Shown here: in pieces, positions 60,757 to 61,316 of the stretch | Numbering within the stretch: position 1 is the first letter of the stretch | Layout: every line of letters starts with the position of its first letter | Assembly (NCBI GenBank): GCA_023301795.1 | Contig: JALZVU010000124.1 | Location: forward strand, 1 to 61,316 | Reading direction: 5' to 3' | Length of the DNA stretch: 61,316 nucleotides | Source of the DNA: Granulosicoccus sp. | Lineage (GTDB): Bacteria > Pseudomonadota > Gammaproteobacteria > Granulosicoccales > Granulosicoccaceae | The notes under the pieces: generated by a model | Databases searched by the model: none | Told to the model about the DNA's origin: nothing | What the model saw: only the letters and a program-made list of their open reading frames with translations | Position numbers and translations under genes: made by a program

Positions 60757-61316
60757 ATGAACGAGACGCTGATACTCACACTGTTGACCATCATCACAGC
60801 GGCAACGCCGTTGGTCTATGCCGCCATTGGTGAGTTGGTGGTGGAGCGCTCAGGGGTTCTGAATCTGGGCGTTGAGGGCATGATGCTGGTAGGGGCTGTC
60901 TGCAGTTTTGCTACGGCCCACTACACAGGAATAGCTGGCATGGGGATCCTGGCGGGTATTATGGCCGGGGTGTTGATGGCCGGATTATTTGGCTTTTTGA
61001 CACTAGTGCTGCAGTCCTCACAGGTGGCTACGGGTCTGGCGCTGACGATTTTTGGTATCGGTGCTAGCGCATTGATCGGGCAGTCCTTTATCGGCGTTGC
61101 TTATGAGGGCCTACAGCCGCTGCCTATTCCAGTGCTGAGCGAAATACCGATTCTGGGGAGGTTATTGTTCAGCCACGATGTGCTGGTCTATGGCTCTTTT
61201 ATTCTGGTGGCAGCTGTAGCGTGGTTTCTCAGTCACACGCGTGGTGGGCTTATTTTGCGTTCAGTAGGCGACTCGCATGATGCAGCTCACGCTTTGGGTA
61301 TTAAAGTGATTCGCAC
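60757..61316 (+). CDS. Nucleoside/purine ABC importer permease (YufQ-like), 3' end outside window
   Basis: ATG 60757 opens a frame that continues to the window edge (186 codons visible). The product begins MNETLILTLLTIITAATPLV and contains the family motif ERSGVLNLGVEGMMLVGAV, then GLALTIFGIGASALIGQSFI and LRSVGDSHDAAHALGI. It is the second channel subunit, 27 bases after the first permease gene. Confidence 0.93.
   Translation, partial: MNETLILTLLTIITAATPLVYAAIGELVVERSGVLNLGVEGMMLVGAVCSFATAHYTGIAGMGILAGIMAGVLMAGLFGFLTLVLQSSQVATGLALTIFGIGASALIGQSFIGVAYEGLQPLPIPVLSEIPILGRLLFSHDVLVYGSFILVAAVAWFLSHTRGGLILRSVGDSHDAAHALGIKVIR

Overview
The window reads as chromosome from a marine-type gammaproteobacterium. 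The evidence is the ruvC-ruvA, ruvB-ybgC-tolQRAB-pal-cpoB, ilvIH-pssA and rimI-prfC gene sets, a TRAP transporter, ATP-dependent PckA and CysB. A Granulosicoccus-like or neighbouring lineage is a guess from the gene mix, not from a search.

Layout. (1) 1-854: 3' end of ruvC and complete ruvA. (2) 855-24654: a block of about 23.8 kb that separates ruvCA from ruvB. It holds a divergent DUF4402/PapD-chaperone/usher-like surface-fibre locus (1311-9350) with a FlgT-like lipoprotein; a DUF222-HNH nuclease; a divergent thiolase beside a GbuA/GpuA-type ureohydrolase, an FAD amine oxidase and a TakP-like TRAP transporter (11394-18836); a truncated gamma-butyrobetaine-hydroxylase-like remnant; GNAT, ElyC and cupin proteins; and a divergent idnO-like/idnD-like pair. 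(3) 24655-31912: ruvB, ybgC and the Tol-Pal cell-envelope machine, followed by tRNA-Lys(UUU). (4) 32467-43885: a VTT membrane protein, then a five-gene surface locus in which three paralogous OmpA-type barrel proteins are interleaved with two large acidic thrombospondin-type-3 proteins. The two large proteins end in the same Cys / hydrophobic / Arg sorting-like tail. A perfect TGTGA-N6-TCACA (CRP-type) site lies upstream. (5) 44189-56671: pckA, bepA-like protease, ilvIH, pssA, a degenerate UDG-like gene, rimI, prfC, an outer-membrane barrel, a thioredoxin-reductase-like ferredoxin-NADP reductase and cysB. (6) 56657-61316: guanine deaminase next to a nucleoside/purine ABC importer (ATPase and two permeases, the last cut by the window edge).

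How the genes may work together. The strongest candidates for undescribed biology are the OmpA/TSP3 locus (33445-43885) and the DUF4402 chaperone-usher-like locus (1311-9350). In the first, lipid- or barrel-anchored OmpA proteins that can grip peptidoglycan alternate with calcium-binding rods carrying a shared C-terminal processing signal. The second appears to be a divergent pilus system with its usher convergent to its subunits. The catabolic locus probably imports a small organic acid and hydrolyses a guanidino acid; its two control regions share TTACCA/TGGTAA inverted hexamers.

Functions were assigned by reading motifs and recalling families; no database search was run. Start codons were adjusted where a ribosome-binding site or signal peptide favoured an internal start.
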